Origin: Osedax fenrisi
Lineage: Eukaryota > Annelida > Polychaeta > Sabellida > Siboglinidae
Assembly: GCA_964019155.1 (NCBI GenBank)
Contig: OZ025243.1
Span: forward strand, 38,336,179-38,400,178
Length of the DNA stretch: 64,000 nucleotides
Direction of reading: 5' to 3'
Of the stretch, positions 11,875-32,312 are shown in pieces. The notes beneath the pieces are model-generated. The model had not been told where the DNA came from and made no database searches. It was given only the letters and a program-made list of their open reading frames with translations. Position numbers and translations under genes: made by a program. Position 1 is the first letter of the stretch. Each line of letters begins with the position of its first letter.

Positions 11875-12554
11875 AGTGAATTTGTATATGAAAGTATAAT
11901 TATTGTTATCTCATATTATTTGGTTTTATATTATAATTTGTTTAACATTTATAAAAGTTGCATATCTAATTTTATGTATTTTGTATAAATGTATTTTCTG
12001 TATTTTAGTTATGTAACATTTCAAAAAGCATTTATTATGTTTTAAATTTTATAAATGCATTGATTATGTAATATATGTATCTAAATTTCATTTTAGTATC
12101 AACCAATGAGCAATCAGGTTATAATGATATTATCAAATGTATATTATAAATTTTATAAAAAGCATTCTTCTTAATATAATTAGCACAAAAGGAGATTTTA
12201 TCTATTTAATTGTCTGTATTATTGTGTATCATAATTTATCATTATTTGTAATATAAACCACACTACCTAACATAATTAGTGTATGTTTTTTGTGTCTTGC
12301 ATTTTTTGATTTATTTGTTAAATATATATATGTGTGTGTATTATAGTTGTGTTCATTATATTGAAATAAATCTGACTTTAATGTATATACAAAAATATTT
12401 AAACTCGTTTCTATAATTTGTAGTAGTGAATAACCAACTACAACCCTCAATATTACATATATGCTACTATTTAATTTGTTTATATTATTAATTATGTATT
12501 AACGATAATTAATGTTAGTGGATATATATGTTCGTGTATAAATATACCATTTTT

Positions 12555-12603
<49 letters not shown>

Positions 12604-13104
12604 GCAACATATTGCATTGAAAGTATAAACATTACAACCTTTCTACCACTATAGTAGCACCTATCAATCTATAGAATATCTAATTGTTATATGGTTTTGT
12701 TGTTTAACCCGGGTACTATGTTCATCCCCCTGCATTCTTAGAGATACATGCAGCTGTGTTATGTACTTCAATATTCAACTTCAGATTTACGCAGAATCAT
12801 CTGTATATAAGATTATTTATATGATATAAGAGAATATTAAAAGGGACGTAATAAATGTATAGAAATGGGCGTAATAAATATATAAAGATGGTAGGAATGA
12901 AGAACAGAAACAGGGGCCGGTTATTTCGATACTACAAAATTCGTCTATTCTATATAATATGCGTATACGCATATTATAAGCTAGCGCTTGATACGACTGT
13001 TGTTCGGATTACAAATAAATAGCGTAGCCGTTCTTTATCAAGGTGAAATTAGACTCATTAGACGCGAGCGAGGTAAATTAGGACTGCAGTACAACAGGGA
13101 TGTG

Positions 13105-13153
<49 letters not shown>

Positions 13154-13770
13154 ATATATGTAGGTTAGAGTTCACACGCGTTACATAGATGTGATGTATA
13201 TGGTAACTTTGTAATCTTGTGATGTAGTCAGTTATACATGTATTTCGAGTGTCTTTAAAAGTAATTTATATATGCGTATATAATATTTGATATTTTCCTA
13301 TTTTCAAGCTTCGTCTTTTATCACATAATTCCAGAATCTCATCCATTATCCATGGTTGTTTTCTCAATCATAAACATATAATATAAAACCAATAATAAAA
13401 TAAATGATGTTTTACAAAATGAAATAAATATATATTATAGAAAAATCTTTTCAGAATAATTTATCATTGAAAAAAATTATTTTTAATTCAATTTAAATTG
13501 TAAAGAATATAACAAAAATACAATAAATCAATAATGATAAATTTGATAAAATCCTAAATTAAAAAAATACAAAAATATATTATGTAATATTAACTGATAT
13601 GTAATGTCTACAATTTATGATTAACAATTTATATTGGTATTTTATAACTTATATATATGATTTAAATTATATCTTTTATATCCGATTAGAATTTATAATT
13701 AATATATATTAAAATTATATAACTTAATAATTATTACTTAATAATTACTTAATAATTACTACTTATTAAC

Positions 13771-13829
<59 letters not shown>

Positions 13830-14556
13830 TATGCACTATATATATAAATATATATCAAAATATTCAACTATATATATATATATATATGTTCCTCTTTGCA
13901 TATTTGCCTTTAATAACTACTGTATACAGTCGGTATACCGTCACCTTGTATTTTAATGTTGAATCCCACTTATGGTACCAATATTGTGTAGGCCGGTTCT
14001 ACCGCGTGAAGCCTACGGCGATTGAGTTGATTCAACAATATTGGTTTTACAGTTTTTTTAGGTATCTCAATAGGCAATAATAATGCTTAATAAATATTAA
14101 AATGTATGAACGGATCAAATGATTAAACCTACACGGTATTCAATTGATTAAATTTAAGTTTGAGTTAACTCAACTATGATTATAATAATATCGCGCGATA
14201 CGGGTATCATCATAACCTATAGGCGCACTATAGTGAGCGTATATGCTCACATCTCTACATATAAGTGGTATACGTATAGTGTATAGCAACCTTTAGAAGT
14301 TCTAGAGCTCCCCTGTTGTTCACATGCTAAATAGCAACATATCCTCCGACAATACTGCATCAATACTTATAGACTTTATAGTTGATTCTATGTACATTTG
14401 TTTGAATATGATATGTTATTTATCCTTTATTATGTAGATTATAGCGTATAATATATTATATATAATAGACATTATACATATAATTATATAATATATTTGT
14501 AAAAATTAATAATTTTAGTATAAAATATAAATTAGTTATTGTTATAGTTTTTGTTA

Positions 14557-14826
14557 TTTTGGTGGGGTACTTTCATAACATCCTTAAACTTAAGTTAGAT
14601 TATAAATCTAATTAGGTGAAGTTTTCACTTATGATCATATGACTAAAATGTACCTTCTAATCAGTTATTATAACATATATGTTAATGCATACATAGGGTG
14701 TTAACAAGAACCGATCATTTATTTTACACAATTTTATAATATCACCTCTAAATATCAATGTAAGACATATATCAATGGTCAGATAATGGCGTATACCTGA
14801 GTCCTACTAGAAAACTGAGCCACGCA

Positions 14827-14828
<2 letters not shown>
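14557..14828 (-). repeat. Degenerate SINE, minus strand (unit B)
   Basis: Unit B counterpart of the copy at 4622-4894, forming the same inverted pair with 15197-15476. The (TA)n next to its head is longer here (to about 14870). Confidence 0.68.
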
Positions 14829-14872
<44 letters not shown>

Positions 14873-15196
14873 TAGTACTTAATTAATTTATTATTTATTT
14901 ACTTTATTACTTATTATTTGATTAAAAAAAGTGGTTTTAAAAATACATATTTAATGAAGTATTAATACTGGTAATAATATATTTGAAGCTATGTCGCATA
15001 TACTGATCATGACGGCAATGCAAGGAAAGGAACGGGCAGCACTAAACAATAATAGCATCAATATAGAAATATAATCTCTCTGTAAATCTAACGAAGAATT
15101 TATTTAGGTCCACAGTCGAATCCATCCTTGTATATGGTTCCATCACATTGAAATTAACATCATATTTAGATAAAAAGATTGATGGAGCATTTAACT

Positions 15197-15476
15197 GCCT
15201 GTGTGGCTCAGTGGCTAAGGCGTCAGACACACAAGCAGTAGGACACGGGTTCGAGCCTCGTCCGGACCATTAATTAATTTTATAAAATGGGTCTTACAAT
15301 ATTATTTAGAAGTGGTCTTATATAATTGTGTATAAATAAATGATCGGCTCTCGTTAAAACCACGGATGCCTTAACATGAAAGCGGCTTCGAAGGGACATT
15401 AGAGCCATATATGGTTATAAGTGAAAACGTCATCTAAGTTACTGGATGGGATGAAAGGTTTCCACCAAATACAAAT
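15197..15476 (+). repeat. tRNA-derived SINE (unit B)
   Basis: Copy of the unit A SINE with A and B boxes intact (tRNA-like head 15197-15269). Confidence 0.85.
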
Positions 15477-17202
15477 ATTAATTATTATATTGTAGTATTA
15501 TTAATCTTATTACTAGAATTAATAAATGTTTAATGAGAAAATGAACATTAACCTTGTTTCAAAATTCATTCTGTGATACTTTATTATTTTGATTTCGATA
15601 AATATCCATTAAATTCGTTATTTTCATTAATAGTTGATATCCGCATCAGTCCGTTATTATCATATATTTCTCAAACTCACATATACACACACACACATAT
15701 ATATATTATCATATACGATAACGATGAAATAAGGATATATATATATATATCATATATTATACAAACAAATTGGATAAGGATATATTTCAACTTCGCATAT
15801 GGTGACGATTCCATATTTCTGTAGAATAAAAGTATACATATCATATAGGTGACTAATATGATAGCACGTGTTACCACTATATATGGTTATATATGTATAT
15901 ACGTATAAGTACGAATTAACTAGCCGTGGTATTACTATCTACATTGTATTAAAGCCCATAACTTATGGTGATATAGGCGTTCTCTATAACGAAATTCGAT
16001 TAATAATAATTTATTTGAATTCATATTTATACATATATATTTATATATACCAAAGGGGTATTTATACATTTAATCAATCACATATGTCAACCTTAGAATT
16101 AAACTAACATAACATTAAATTAATGATATATTCGAATTTAGATGTTAATGTTATGCAATTATAATCTATAGAACTTCACGTATCACATATCAAATAAATC
16201 GATAAAATGATCACCCGCTAAATTGATATTCAGCCTTTGAAAAGCCTTTGCATAATTAATTCATTAATGATAAGAACCCAAACATAACGGAATCATAGAA
16301 AAACTACAAATATGCTATATTCCTAAACTCATAAATGTATACAAATACTACAACCTATAACTTCATATATTGTAGAATACCTTGTTATAACCAGTTATAC
16401 GAGGTCATAACCGATTGATGTCAATGTCACAACATGATGTCAATGATAGCATCAAAAACGTGCAATATAAATGAATTTGGTTATGGGTTTTAGTCCAAAT
16501 TGTACTCATAAAGATTTACAAAAGGTTATAAGTAGAACTGTCAAGTATCAGTTATATAGTTTTATAGTGAATATGCAGGTCGTATATAAAATTAAACACT
16601 TTAGAAACCCCCGGGGGCATTATCTAACGGTTAGTAGTACGTATTGTCCCCGGGTGAACATCGCGCAGTAACAATAGTAAACATCCAGAGCACCGACTAG
16701 CAGACAACAATGGGAATCCATAACGTGACCTGTGATCGGCCACCTCGGTACCATGCCTATTTGCAAGTTATTCATTCTTTGTTGTTCATCTACCATTAGG
16801 TATTATCGGATAATGTAATATGAATGTATTAGTTCACACTAATAATAATGATCATTTGTATGGTATATGAGATAGTATTGACATATACGGTATATGATAA
16901 CATTTATATAATATATATGTAGTGATATGCATCACTTAGAATAATGCAGTGAGATGTATGACTAAGTATAATGCAGTGGTACGCATGACAGCATTAACAC
17001 TGACTAACGCTTCCGAGAAGTCATCAGTTAATCGTAATACGTTAGTGATACATTACCTATATATGTAAATATCATACATAGGTATATATACCTATATATT
17101 AATTATTATAATGTAATATATAAATATATATATATTATTTAGATAGTTACCAGAGAATCAACTATATAGTCAGTAATATCTACATGGCTATTATTTGTTG
17201 TG

Positions 17203-17251
<49 letters not shown>

Positions 17252-17609
17252 ATATATTATATATATATGTTAATAGTAAATGATTTGTTTATATAATAAA
17301 TAATAATTATAATATTAAGATTTAAGTATATATTTTAAAGTATTAATCACTATGTATATGTTATTATTAAGATGGGCTAATTACATGTTAAAATTATATT
17401 ATTTTAAGCGTATAGTCTATTGGAATAATATACATATATATATAAAATTAATTATATTTTATTTTTTTTAAATATCATATCATACAAAATAAATGATTGT
17501 TTTTTTATTAAAATAGTTTTTGAATAACATTTATATATTAATGTGTTTGACTCATTTTAGATACTCACATTAATAGATAATTATGTGACAATATTAAGAT
17601 AGTATCATT

Positions 17610-20600
17610 TATGTAGATTACGAGATTTACAAAATTCATTAATTAGAACATCTCTAGATGAAATATCACTAGAACGACATCATATATTATACCATATAGT
17701 TATAAATAAATTAATTAACAGTAAAAAATTATCAAATGTATTTATAATTCTAGAAGTAGTTCATATGAACTAAGATATATTATATATAATAAAATTGATT
17801 TTAATATGTTAATTGGTGAAAATAATTTTAGTGTAGGGAATTGTCATATATTACTTATAAAAATTCCATTGTTAATAAAAATAAAAATAAAACTACAGGT
17901 TCTAGATGACTTACCGGTAATAAAGATGAAAATATTAAAAATAACAATTTAAATATATATTATGCTAATGCTCGTAGTATTAGAAATAAAATGAATATTT
18001 TGGAATTTTTAATTTCATCTAATACATATGACATAATATGTTTAGTTGAAACATTCTTAACAGTAGATGATAGAGATTCTCTATATTTAATCGGTGCAAA
18101 AAATTATATACTATTTAGATACGATAAATTAATTCATAGAGGAGGTGTTGCGATAATTTATAAATCTAGTTTATGTCCTGTAAGAAATTTTATTTCAGAC
18201 ATAGATGTTCAATATATATTGTATATTAATATATAATAGTATATATTTAAAAATTAATTCATAAATTTCATTTAATATTATATGTGTTTATATACCTCCA
18301 GATTGTAATGAAGTATCTCATGAACAGATATGTAAATTATTTGATATAACCTAACAAAATAATAATTTTTCTATAATTATAGGAGATTTTAATTTACCAA
18401 ATTTTAATTGGAAAGAATATACATTTCCTAGTTACCCAAAAAGTTATGCATTCGATTACAATTCGATTATTAAACATTCATTTTCACAATTAATAAATAA
18501 GCCAACTCGTAATAATAATAAAATTGATTAACTTTTTACTAATCAAAAACAATTACTATCTAATATAAATATTGGATACTATTTTGGATTACAAAAAAAT
18601 ATAAGTGACTACTATTATGTTTCATTTAATGTAAATATTGAAAAATACCCATATAAACAGATTTTAAAATCAAACAATTTTGATTTCAATAATGGTAATA
18701 TAAAATTGATTAAATATCATATTTCTAAATTTAATTTGTGAATATCTAAATTTAAATTATTATAATATCGACCAAAAAGTAGAATATTTTAATAATTTTT
18801 TTAATTAATTATTTATATCACATATTCTTAATATAAATAATACAATAAAACAGGTACTTCCGAAAAATATATTGAAATTGAAGAAGCAAGTAAAAAATGT
18901 ATTTCGAAAATCTAAAACTAATTTACAATATAAATATAATTGGAAAGATACAAACAAAAATTATCCAAAGAATTAGAATCTTTAAATTTTAAGAGAGAGA
19001 TTAATGCAATTAATTCAAAAAATAAATTAAAGTTTTATAAATTTATGAAAAAAAGACAACATTTAAAATCTGAGTATATCCTATAATTGATATATCGAAT
19101 AATAATATTTTATTTTCAGATCTCGACAAAGCAAATACGTTAAATTCATATTTTAGTTCAATTCAACAAAATAATATTGGAAATTTACCCGAATTTTATA
19201 ATTTAACTAAACAAAAGTTTGATAATATTGATTTAAATCTTAAAATTATTAAAATATTTTTAAATAGATTACAAATTACACATACTTTCGGAACTGATGA
19301 GATACCATCTTCTATGTTAAAATTATTATCTAATGAATTATGTAGGTCTTTATATATTATTTTTAATTCATATTTATTATCGGGTAATATACCGAAAATT
19401 TGGAAAAAATCTATAATCACACAAATTTAAAAAAATGGTGAACCATCAAATTCAAATAACTATAGGCATATTCAATAACATGTGTAATATATAGAGTATT
19501 AGAACGTATTATTTCTAAATAGTCAATTTTTTATTTAATATTTAATAATTTATTAACAAAAAATCAATTGGTTTTATAAGTGGATAATCAACAGAATAAC
19601 AATTAACAAATGTTTAAAATGTTGGTATAATGAATTGAATAATACAAATTATGTAAATATAATATATATATTGATTTTACAAAAGCTTTTGACGTTGTTT
19701 CTCATGAAAAACTATTATTTAAATTAAAATCATACAGTATATCTAATAAAATAATAAAATGGTTTTATAATTTGTTATCGAATAGATCTCAAATTACACG
19801 GGTTGAAAATTATTTTTCAAATATTTCTATTGTAAAATCTGGATCGGTTTTAGGTCCAATTTTATTTTTATTATATATTATTGATCTTCCTAGTATATTC
19901 TCTTCAAAAATTCATCTTGATTTATTTGCTGATGATACAAAAATATATTTTTGATACGCATATGAGAGTGCAAGATTTCTTTTACAAAATAATTTAAATT
20001 TATTTTCACAATGGGCAAATAAATGGCAATTAAATATTTCATTATCAAAATGTGCAGTTATGACTTTAGGGTGGGTACTCCATCAAAATATTTTATAAAT
20101 AATATTCAATTAGAAAACGTTACTTTTTATAAAGATTTAGGAATAATATTTGAATATAACCTTTTATTTAATAAACATATTGATTATATTTGTAAAAAAG
20201 CTTATTTTTCTTTGAATTCAATTTGTAGATGCATTACTACAAAATCCCCTAGAGCATTATTAAATACATATACAATTTATTGCAGACCAATTTTAGAATA
20301 TGCATCCATAATTTTGTTACCTTTTTCAAAGGTTAGTAAATTTCGTAGTCTCATAGACCAAATTGAAAGAGTGCAAAGATTATTTACTAGAAGATTAATT
20401 ACAAGATGCGTAGGATATACAAATTCATCAAATAGTAATTATAAATCATATATAGAGAGATTGGTATATTTTAAATTAGAATCACTTGAAGATTAAAAAT
20501 AGATCTAACGACAATTTTTACAATTTCAAATAATTATACAGATATAAATATATCTGATATTCTTACATTTCGAATAATTGTAGAACTAGAGGTAATTTAA

Positions 20601-20993
20601 AAAAATTAAATTTAATACATAATTATGATAATACAATTAAAAATATAATTAATAATAGATCAGTTAATATATAGAATTCATTAAATAATGTTATAATCAA
20701 ATATGTATCTGTTTCATATTTAAAAAATAAAATAAACAAAATCTGTTTTAACAAACAAATTTTTTTTAACAGAAATTTATAATTTTATATCGATTTATGT
20801 TTCATTTTTTATCTTATTTATTGCATTATCTCTTCGGGTTTTTAAAAAAAAAAATTATTTTGTTATAGAATATTTGGATATTTTATATATATTTAATTCA
20901 AATATACTATAATATAAAATTAATAATTCATTATTATTACAGATAAAGTAGGAAGTATTATTTTATTTTAATTAGTTCTGTATTATATTTTAG

Positions 20994-21032
<39 letters not shown>

Positions 21033-21447
21033 GTATATGTTTCAAATGTATTATATTAGTAAAATACAATATTAATAATTTACTATTAATTCAGATTATA
21101 GTGATAAGTATTATATTGTTTGTTTCGTAATATTATTGGTTTATTTTATTGTTAACGTGTTCTGTTTGTATATATGTTTACAATTTATTATACAATTAAA
21201 ATATAACATTAATAATGTACTACCTACAATTATTACAGATTTTGGTAAGTATTATATTATTTGTATGTTTCATTCTAGTATTGATTTAATTGATTTTTAA
21301 CATATTCTGTTTATAATATATTTAAAATTTATCATTTAAATATTAAACTATATAACTAATAATGTATTACTAAAACAGAGTACAAAGATAAAAATAATTC
21401 TATAAAGTTAAAGTAGAAATTGAATATTTCGATGCCACTTACAAAAT
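17610..21447 (+). pseudogene. 5'-truncated, broken LINE of family 1 (unit B)
   Basis: Collinear with the unit A LINE. Endonuclease part at 17991-18236, reverse transcriptase fragments at 19260-19954 with an intact FADD box near 19925, C-terminal part at 20023-20496. It has the same premature stops as in unit A, showing that the breaks predate the array expansion. Between about 18,215 and 18,250 it carries a small insertion (TTGTATATTAATATATAATAG) shared with unit C but absent from unit A. Confidence 0.85.
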
Positions 21448-21799
21448 TAAATATATTTATACCTATAGGCCTATATATATATAAATATATTTATAATTAC
21501 ATTATAGGATAATATTTGAAATTTATATAAAATAAAAATACTCTATAAAAACAATAGTCATGAAATAAGCTCAGTTAATTTATTTTACTTTATAAATGTT
21601 ATTACATGTAATACCACTTATTATATATGTTGTAATAATAGTATTATAAACAAACTTTAAGAAAGGATTGAGTAGGAAATAATATAAATTAGTTATATCA
21701 TAAATAAAGTATTATCCATTTTAATATCTCACTATTATTTATATTACATTTTAATTTATTTTATACTTTTGAATATGATGATAGAATACTAGCTCTAGT

Positions 21800-21867
<68 letters not shown>

Positions 21868-22547
21868 AGTGAATTTGTATATGAAAGTATAATTATTGTT
21901 ATCTCATATTATTTGGTTTTATATTATAATTTGTTTAACATTTATAAAAGTTGCATATCTAATTTTATGTATTTTGTATAAATGTATTTTCTGTATTTTA
22001 GTTATGTAACATTTCAAAAAGCATTTATTATGTTTTAAATTTTATAAATGCATTGATTATGTAATATATGTATCTAAATTTCATTTTAGTATCAACCAAT
22101 GAGCAATCAGGTTATAATGATATTATCAAATGTATATTATAAATTTTATAAAAAGCATTCTTCTTAATATAATTAGCACAAAAGGAGATTTTATCTATTT
22201 AATTGTCTGTATTATTGTGTATCATAATTTATCATTAATTGTAATATAAACCACACTACCTAACATAATTAGTGTATGTTTTTTGTGTCTTGCATTTTTT
22301 GATTTATTTGTTAAATATATATATGTGTGTGTATTATAGTTGTGTTCATTATATTGAAATAAATCTGACTTTAATGTATATACAAAAATATTTAAACTCG
22401 TTTCTATAATTTGTAGTAGTGAATAACCAACTACAACCCTCAATATTACATATATGCTACTATTTAATTTGTTTATATTATTAATTATGTATTAACGATA
22501 ATTAATGTTAGTGGATATATATGTTCGTGTATAAATATACCATTTTT

Positions 22548-22586
<39 letters not shown>

Positions 22587-23087
22587 GCAACATATTGCAT
22601 TGAAAGTATAAACATTACAACCTTTCTACCACTATAGTAGCACCTATCAATCTATAGAATATCTAATTGTTATATGGTTTTGTTGTTTAACCCGGGTACT
22701 ATGTTCATCCCCCTGCATTCTTAGAGATACATGCAGCTGTGTTATGTACTTCAATATTCAACTTCAGATTTACGCAGAATCATCTGTATATAAGATTATT
22801 TATATGATATAAGAGAATATTAAAAGGGACGTAATAAATGTATAGAAATGGGCGTAATAAATATATAAAGATGGTAGGAATGAAGAACAGAAACAGGGGC
22901 CGGTTATTTCGATACTACAAAATTCGTCTATTCTATATAATATGCGTATACGCATATTATAAGCTAGCGCTTGATACGACTGTTGTTCGGATTACAAATA
23001 AATAGCGTAGCCGTTCTTTATCAAGGTGAAATTAGACTCATTAGACGCGAGCGAGGTAAATTAGGACTGCAGTACAACAGGGATGTG

Positions 23088-23134
<47 letters not shown>

Positions 23135-23751
23135 ATATATGTAGGTTAGAGTTCACACGCGTGACATAGATGTGATGTATATGGTAACTTTGTAATCTTG
23201 TGATGTAGTCAGTTATACATGTATATCGAGTGTCTTTAAAAGTAATTTATATATGCGTATATAATATTTGATATTTTCCTATTTTCAAGCTTCGTCTTTT
23301 ATCACATAATTCCAGAATCTCATCCATTATCCATGGTTGTTTTCTCAATCATAAACATATAATATAAAACCAATAATAAAATAAATTATGTTTTACAAAA
23401 TGAAATAAATATATATTATAGAAAAATCTTTTCAGAATAATTTATCATTGAAAAAAATTATTTTTAATTCAATTTAAATTGTAAAGAATATAACAAAAAT
23501 ACAATAAATCAATAATGATAAATTTGATAAAATCCTAAATTAAAAAAATACAAAAATATATTATGTAATATTAACTGATATGTAATGTCTACAATTTATG
23601 ATTAACAATTTATATTGGTATTTTATAACTTATATATATGATTTAAATTATATCTTTTATATCCGATTAGAATTTATAATTAATATATATTAAAATTATA
23701 TAACTTAATAATTATTACTTAATAATTACTTAATAATTACTACTTATTAAC

Positions 23752-23786
<35 letters not shown>

Positions 23787-24512
23787 TATGCACTATATAT
23801 ATAAATATATATCAAAATATTCAACTATATATATATATATATATGTTCCTCTTTGCATATTTGCCTTTAATAACTACTGTATACAGTCGGTATACCGTCA
23901 CCTTGTATTTTAATGTTGAATCCCACTTATGGTACCAATATTGTGTAGGCCGGTTCTACCGCGTGAAGCCTACGGCGATTGAGTTGATTCAACAATATTG
24001 GTTTTACAGTTTTTTTAGGTATCTCAATAGGCAATAATAATGCTTAATAAATATTAAAATGTATGAACGGATCAAATGATTAAACCTACACGGTATTCAA
24101 TTGATTAAATTTAAGTTTGAGTTAACTCAACTATGATTATAATAATATCGCGCGATACGGGTATCATCATAACCTATAGGCGCACTATAGTGAGGGTATA
24201 TGCTCACATCTCTACATATAAGTGGTATACGTATAGTGTATAGCAACCTTTAGAAGTTCTAGAGCTCCCCTGTTGTTCACATGCTAAATAGCAACATATC
24301 CTCCGACAATACTGCATCAATACTTATAGACTTTATAGTTGATTCTATGTACATTTGTTTGAATATGATATGTTATTTATCCTTTATTATGTAGATTATA
24401 GCGTATAATATATTATATATAATAGACATTATACATATAATTATATAATATATTTGTAAAAATTAATAATTTTAGTATAAAATATAAATTAGTTATTGTT
24501 ATAGTTTTTGTT

Positions 24513-24783
24513 ATTTTGGTGGGGTACTTTCATAACATCCTTAAACTTAAGTTAGATTATAAATCTAATTAGGTGAAGTTTTCACTTATGATCATATGAC
24601 TAAAATGTACCTTCTAATCAGTTATTATAACATATTTGTTAATGCATACATAGGGTGTTAACAAGAACCGATCATTTATTTTACACAATTTTATAATATC
24701 ACCTCTAAATATCAATGTAAGACATATATCAATGGTCAGATAATGGCGTATACCTGAGTCCTACTAGAAAACTGAGCCACGCA

Positions 24784-24784
<1 letters not shown>
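24513..24784 (-). repeat. Degenerate SINE, minus strand (unit C)
   Basis: Unit C counterpart of the copy at 4622-4894, in an inverted pair with 25144-25423. Confidence 0.68.
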
Positions 24785-24819
<35 letters not shown>

Positions 24820-25143
24820 TAGTACTTAATTAATTTATTATTTATTTACTTTATTACTTATTATTTGATTAAAAAAAGTGGTTTTAAAAATACATATTTA
24901 ATGAAGTATTAATACTGGTAATAATATATTTGAAGCTATGTCGCATGTACTGATCATGACGTCAATGCAAGGAAAGGAACGGGCCGCACTAAACAATAAT
25001 AGCATCAATATAGAAATATAATCTCTCTGTAAATCTAACGAAGAATTTATTTAGGTCCACAGTCGAATCCATCCTTGTATATGGTTCCATCACATTGAAA
25101 TTAACATCATATTTAGATAAAAAGATTGATGGAGCATTTAACT

Positions 25144-25423
25144 GCATGTGTGGCTCAGTGGCTAAGGCGTCAGACACACAAGCAGTAGGACACGGGTTCG
25201 AGCCTCGTCCGGACCATTAATTAATTTTATAAAATGGGTCTTACAATATTATTTAGAAGTGGTCTTATATAATTGTGTATAAATAAATGATCGGCTCTCG
25301 TTAAAACCATGGATGCCTTAACATGAAAGCGGCTTCGAAGGGACATTAGAGCCATATATGGTTATAAGTGAAAACGTCATCTAAGTTACTGGATGGGATG
25401 AAAGGTTTCCACCAAATACAAAT
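25144..25423 (+). repeat. tRNA-derived SINE (unit C)
   Basis: Copy of the unit A SINE, head 25144-25216. It has a C-to-A change near its first bases (GCATGTG instead of GCCTGTG); the A and B boxes are unchanged. Confidence 0.85.
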
Positions 25424-27157
25424 ATTAATTATTATATTGTAGTATTATTAATCTTATTACTAGAATTAATAAATGTTTAATGAGAAAATGAACATTAACC
25501 TTGTTTCAAAATTCATTCTGTGATACTTTATTATTTTGATTTCGATAAATATCCATTAAATTCGTTATTTTCATTAATAGTTGATATCCGCATCAGTCCG
25601 TTATTATCATATATTTCTCAAACTCACATATACACACACACATATATATATTATCATATACGATAACGATGAAATAAGGATATATATATATATATATCAT
25701 ATATTATACAAACCAATTGGATAAGGATATATTTCAACTTCGCATATGGTGACGATTCCATATTTCTGTAGAATAAAAGTATACATATCATATAGGTGAC
25801 TAATATGATAGCACGTGTTACCACTATATATGGTTATATATGTATATACGTATAAGTACGAATTAACTAGCCGTGGTATTACTATCTACATTGTATTAAA
25901 GCCCATAACTTATGGTGATATAGGCGTTCTCTATAACGAAATTCGATTAATAATAATTTATTTGAATTCATATTTATACATATATATTTATATATACCAA
26001 AGGGGTATTTATACATTTAATCAATCACATATGTCAACCTTAGAATTAAACTAACATAACATTAAATTAATGATATATTCGAATTTAGATGTTAATGTTA
26101 TGCAATTATAATCTATAGAACTTCACGTATCACATATACACATATCAAATAAATCGATAAAATGATCACCCGCTAAATTGATATTCAGCCTTTGAAAAGC
26201 CTTTGCATAATTAATTCATTAATGATAAGAACCCAAACATAACGGAATCATAGAAAAACTACAAATATGCTATATTCCTAAACTCATAAATGTATACAAA
26301 TACTACAACATATAACTTCATATATTGTAGAATACCTTGTTATAACCAGTTATACGAGGTCATAACCGATTGATGTCAATGTCACAACATGATGTCAATG
26401 ATAGCATCAAAAACGTGCAATATAAATGAATTTGGTTATGGGTTTTAGTCCAAATTGTACTCATAAAGATTTACAAAAGGTTATAAGTAGAACTGTCAAG
26501 TATCAGTTATATAGTTTTATAGTGAATATGCAGGTCGTATATAAAATTAAACACTTTAGAAACCCCCGGGGGCATTATCTAACGGTTAGTAGTACGTATT
26601 GTCCCCGGGTGAACATCGCGCAGTAACAATAGTAAACATCCAGAGCACCGACTAGCAGACAACAATGGGAATCCATAACGTGACCTGTGATCGGCCACCT
26701 CGGTACCATGCCTATTTGCAAGTTATTCATTCTTTGTTGTTCATCTACCATTAGGTATTATCGGATAATGTAATATGAATGTATTAGTTCACACTAATAA
26801 TAATGATCATTTGTATGGTATATGAGATAGTATTGACATATACGGTATATGATAACATTTATATAATATATATGTAGTGATATGCATCACTTAGAATAAT
26901 GCAGTGAGATGTATGACTAAGTATAATGCAGTGGTACGCATGACAGCATTAACACTGACTAACGCTTCCGAGAAGTCATCAGTTAATCGTAATACGTTAG
27001 TGATACATTACCTATATATGTAAATATCATACATAGGTATATATACCTATATATTAATTATTATAATGTAATATATAAATATATATATATTATTTAGATA
27101 GTTACCAGAGAATCAACTATATAGTCAGTAATATCTACATGGCTATTATTTGTTGTG

Positions 27158-27200
<43 letters not shown>

Positions 27201-27558
27201 ATATATTATATATATATGTTAATAGTAAATGATTTGTTTATATAATAAATAATAATTATAATATTAAGATTTAAGTATATATTTTAAAGTATTAATCACT
27301 ATGTATATGTTATTATTAAGATGGGCTAATTATATGTTAAAATTATATTATTTTAAGCGTATAGTCTATTGGAATAATATACATATATATATAAAATTAA
27401 TTATATTTTATTTTTTTTAAATATCATATCATACAAAATAAATGATTGTTTTTTTATTAAAATAGTTTTTGAATAACATTTATATATTAATGTGTTTGAC
27501 TCATTTTAGATACTCACATTAATAGATAATTATGTGACAATATTAAGATAGTATCATT

Positions 27559-32064
<4,506 letters not shown>

Positions 32065-32105
32065 ATAATTTTTTTAATAATTATTAATAATTATAATATA
32101 ATTTT

Positions 32106-32285
32106 ATGTTGGACTCTAATATTAAATTGGTTTTCAACAAATTTACAAATAAATATGAGCTTCATAAATTAGTTGATAATAAGATTGACTGGCATTCAAA
32201 AATTCCCGAAGTTGATTATGAGAAGTGGTCCACATCGTTTATAACATATCAAAAATCGTTTTCTTCTAATGACAATTCAACCTGA
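32106..32285 (+). pseudogene. N-terminal extension of the LINE polyprotein, closed by an in-frame TGA
   Basis: ATG at 32106 opens 59 codons that end at TGA 32283-32285. This is in the same frame as the 924-codon frame starting at 32313. The segment YELHKLVDNKIDWHSKI...KW resembles YELRYIINNKIDWNMSI...LW in the family-1 copy at about 43,740-43,820 (minus strand). It is therefore a genuine part of the LINE protein upstream of the endonuclease. The stop is either a single inactivating mutation or, much less likely, a recoding site. Confidence 0.65.
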
Positions 32286-32312
32286 CTATCAAATTCATCT
32301 AATTTAAAAGTT

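Larger units (their letters stand above)
11481..21447 (+). repeat. ~9.95-kb tandem unit B
   Basis: Second complete unit, 9967 bp, collinear with unit A. Landmarks: degenerate minus-strand SINE at 14557-14828, plus-strand SINE at 15197-15476, LINE from about 17610. It differs from A in (TA)n lengths, for example a much shorter tract at 13109-13147 than A's 3169-3231. A few substitutions are shared with unit C, such as CCG-to-GGA region changes and the restored FADD box near 19930. Confidence 0.93.
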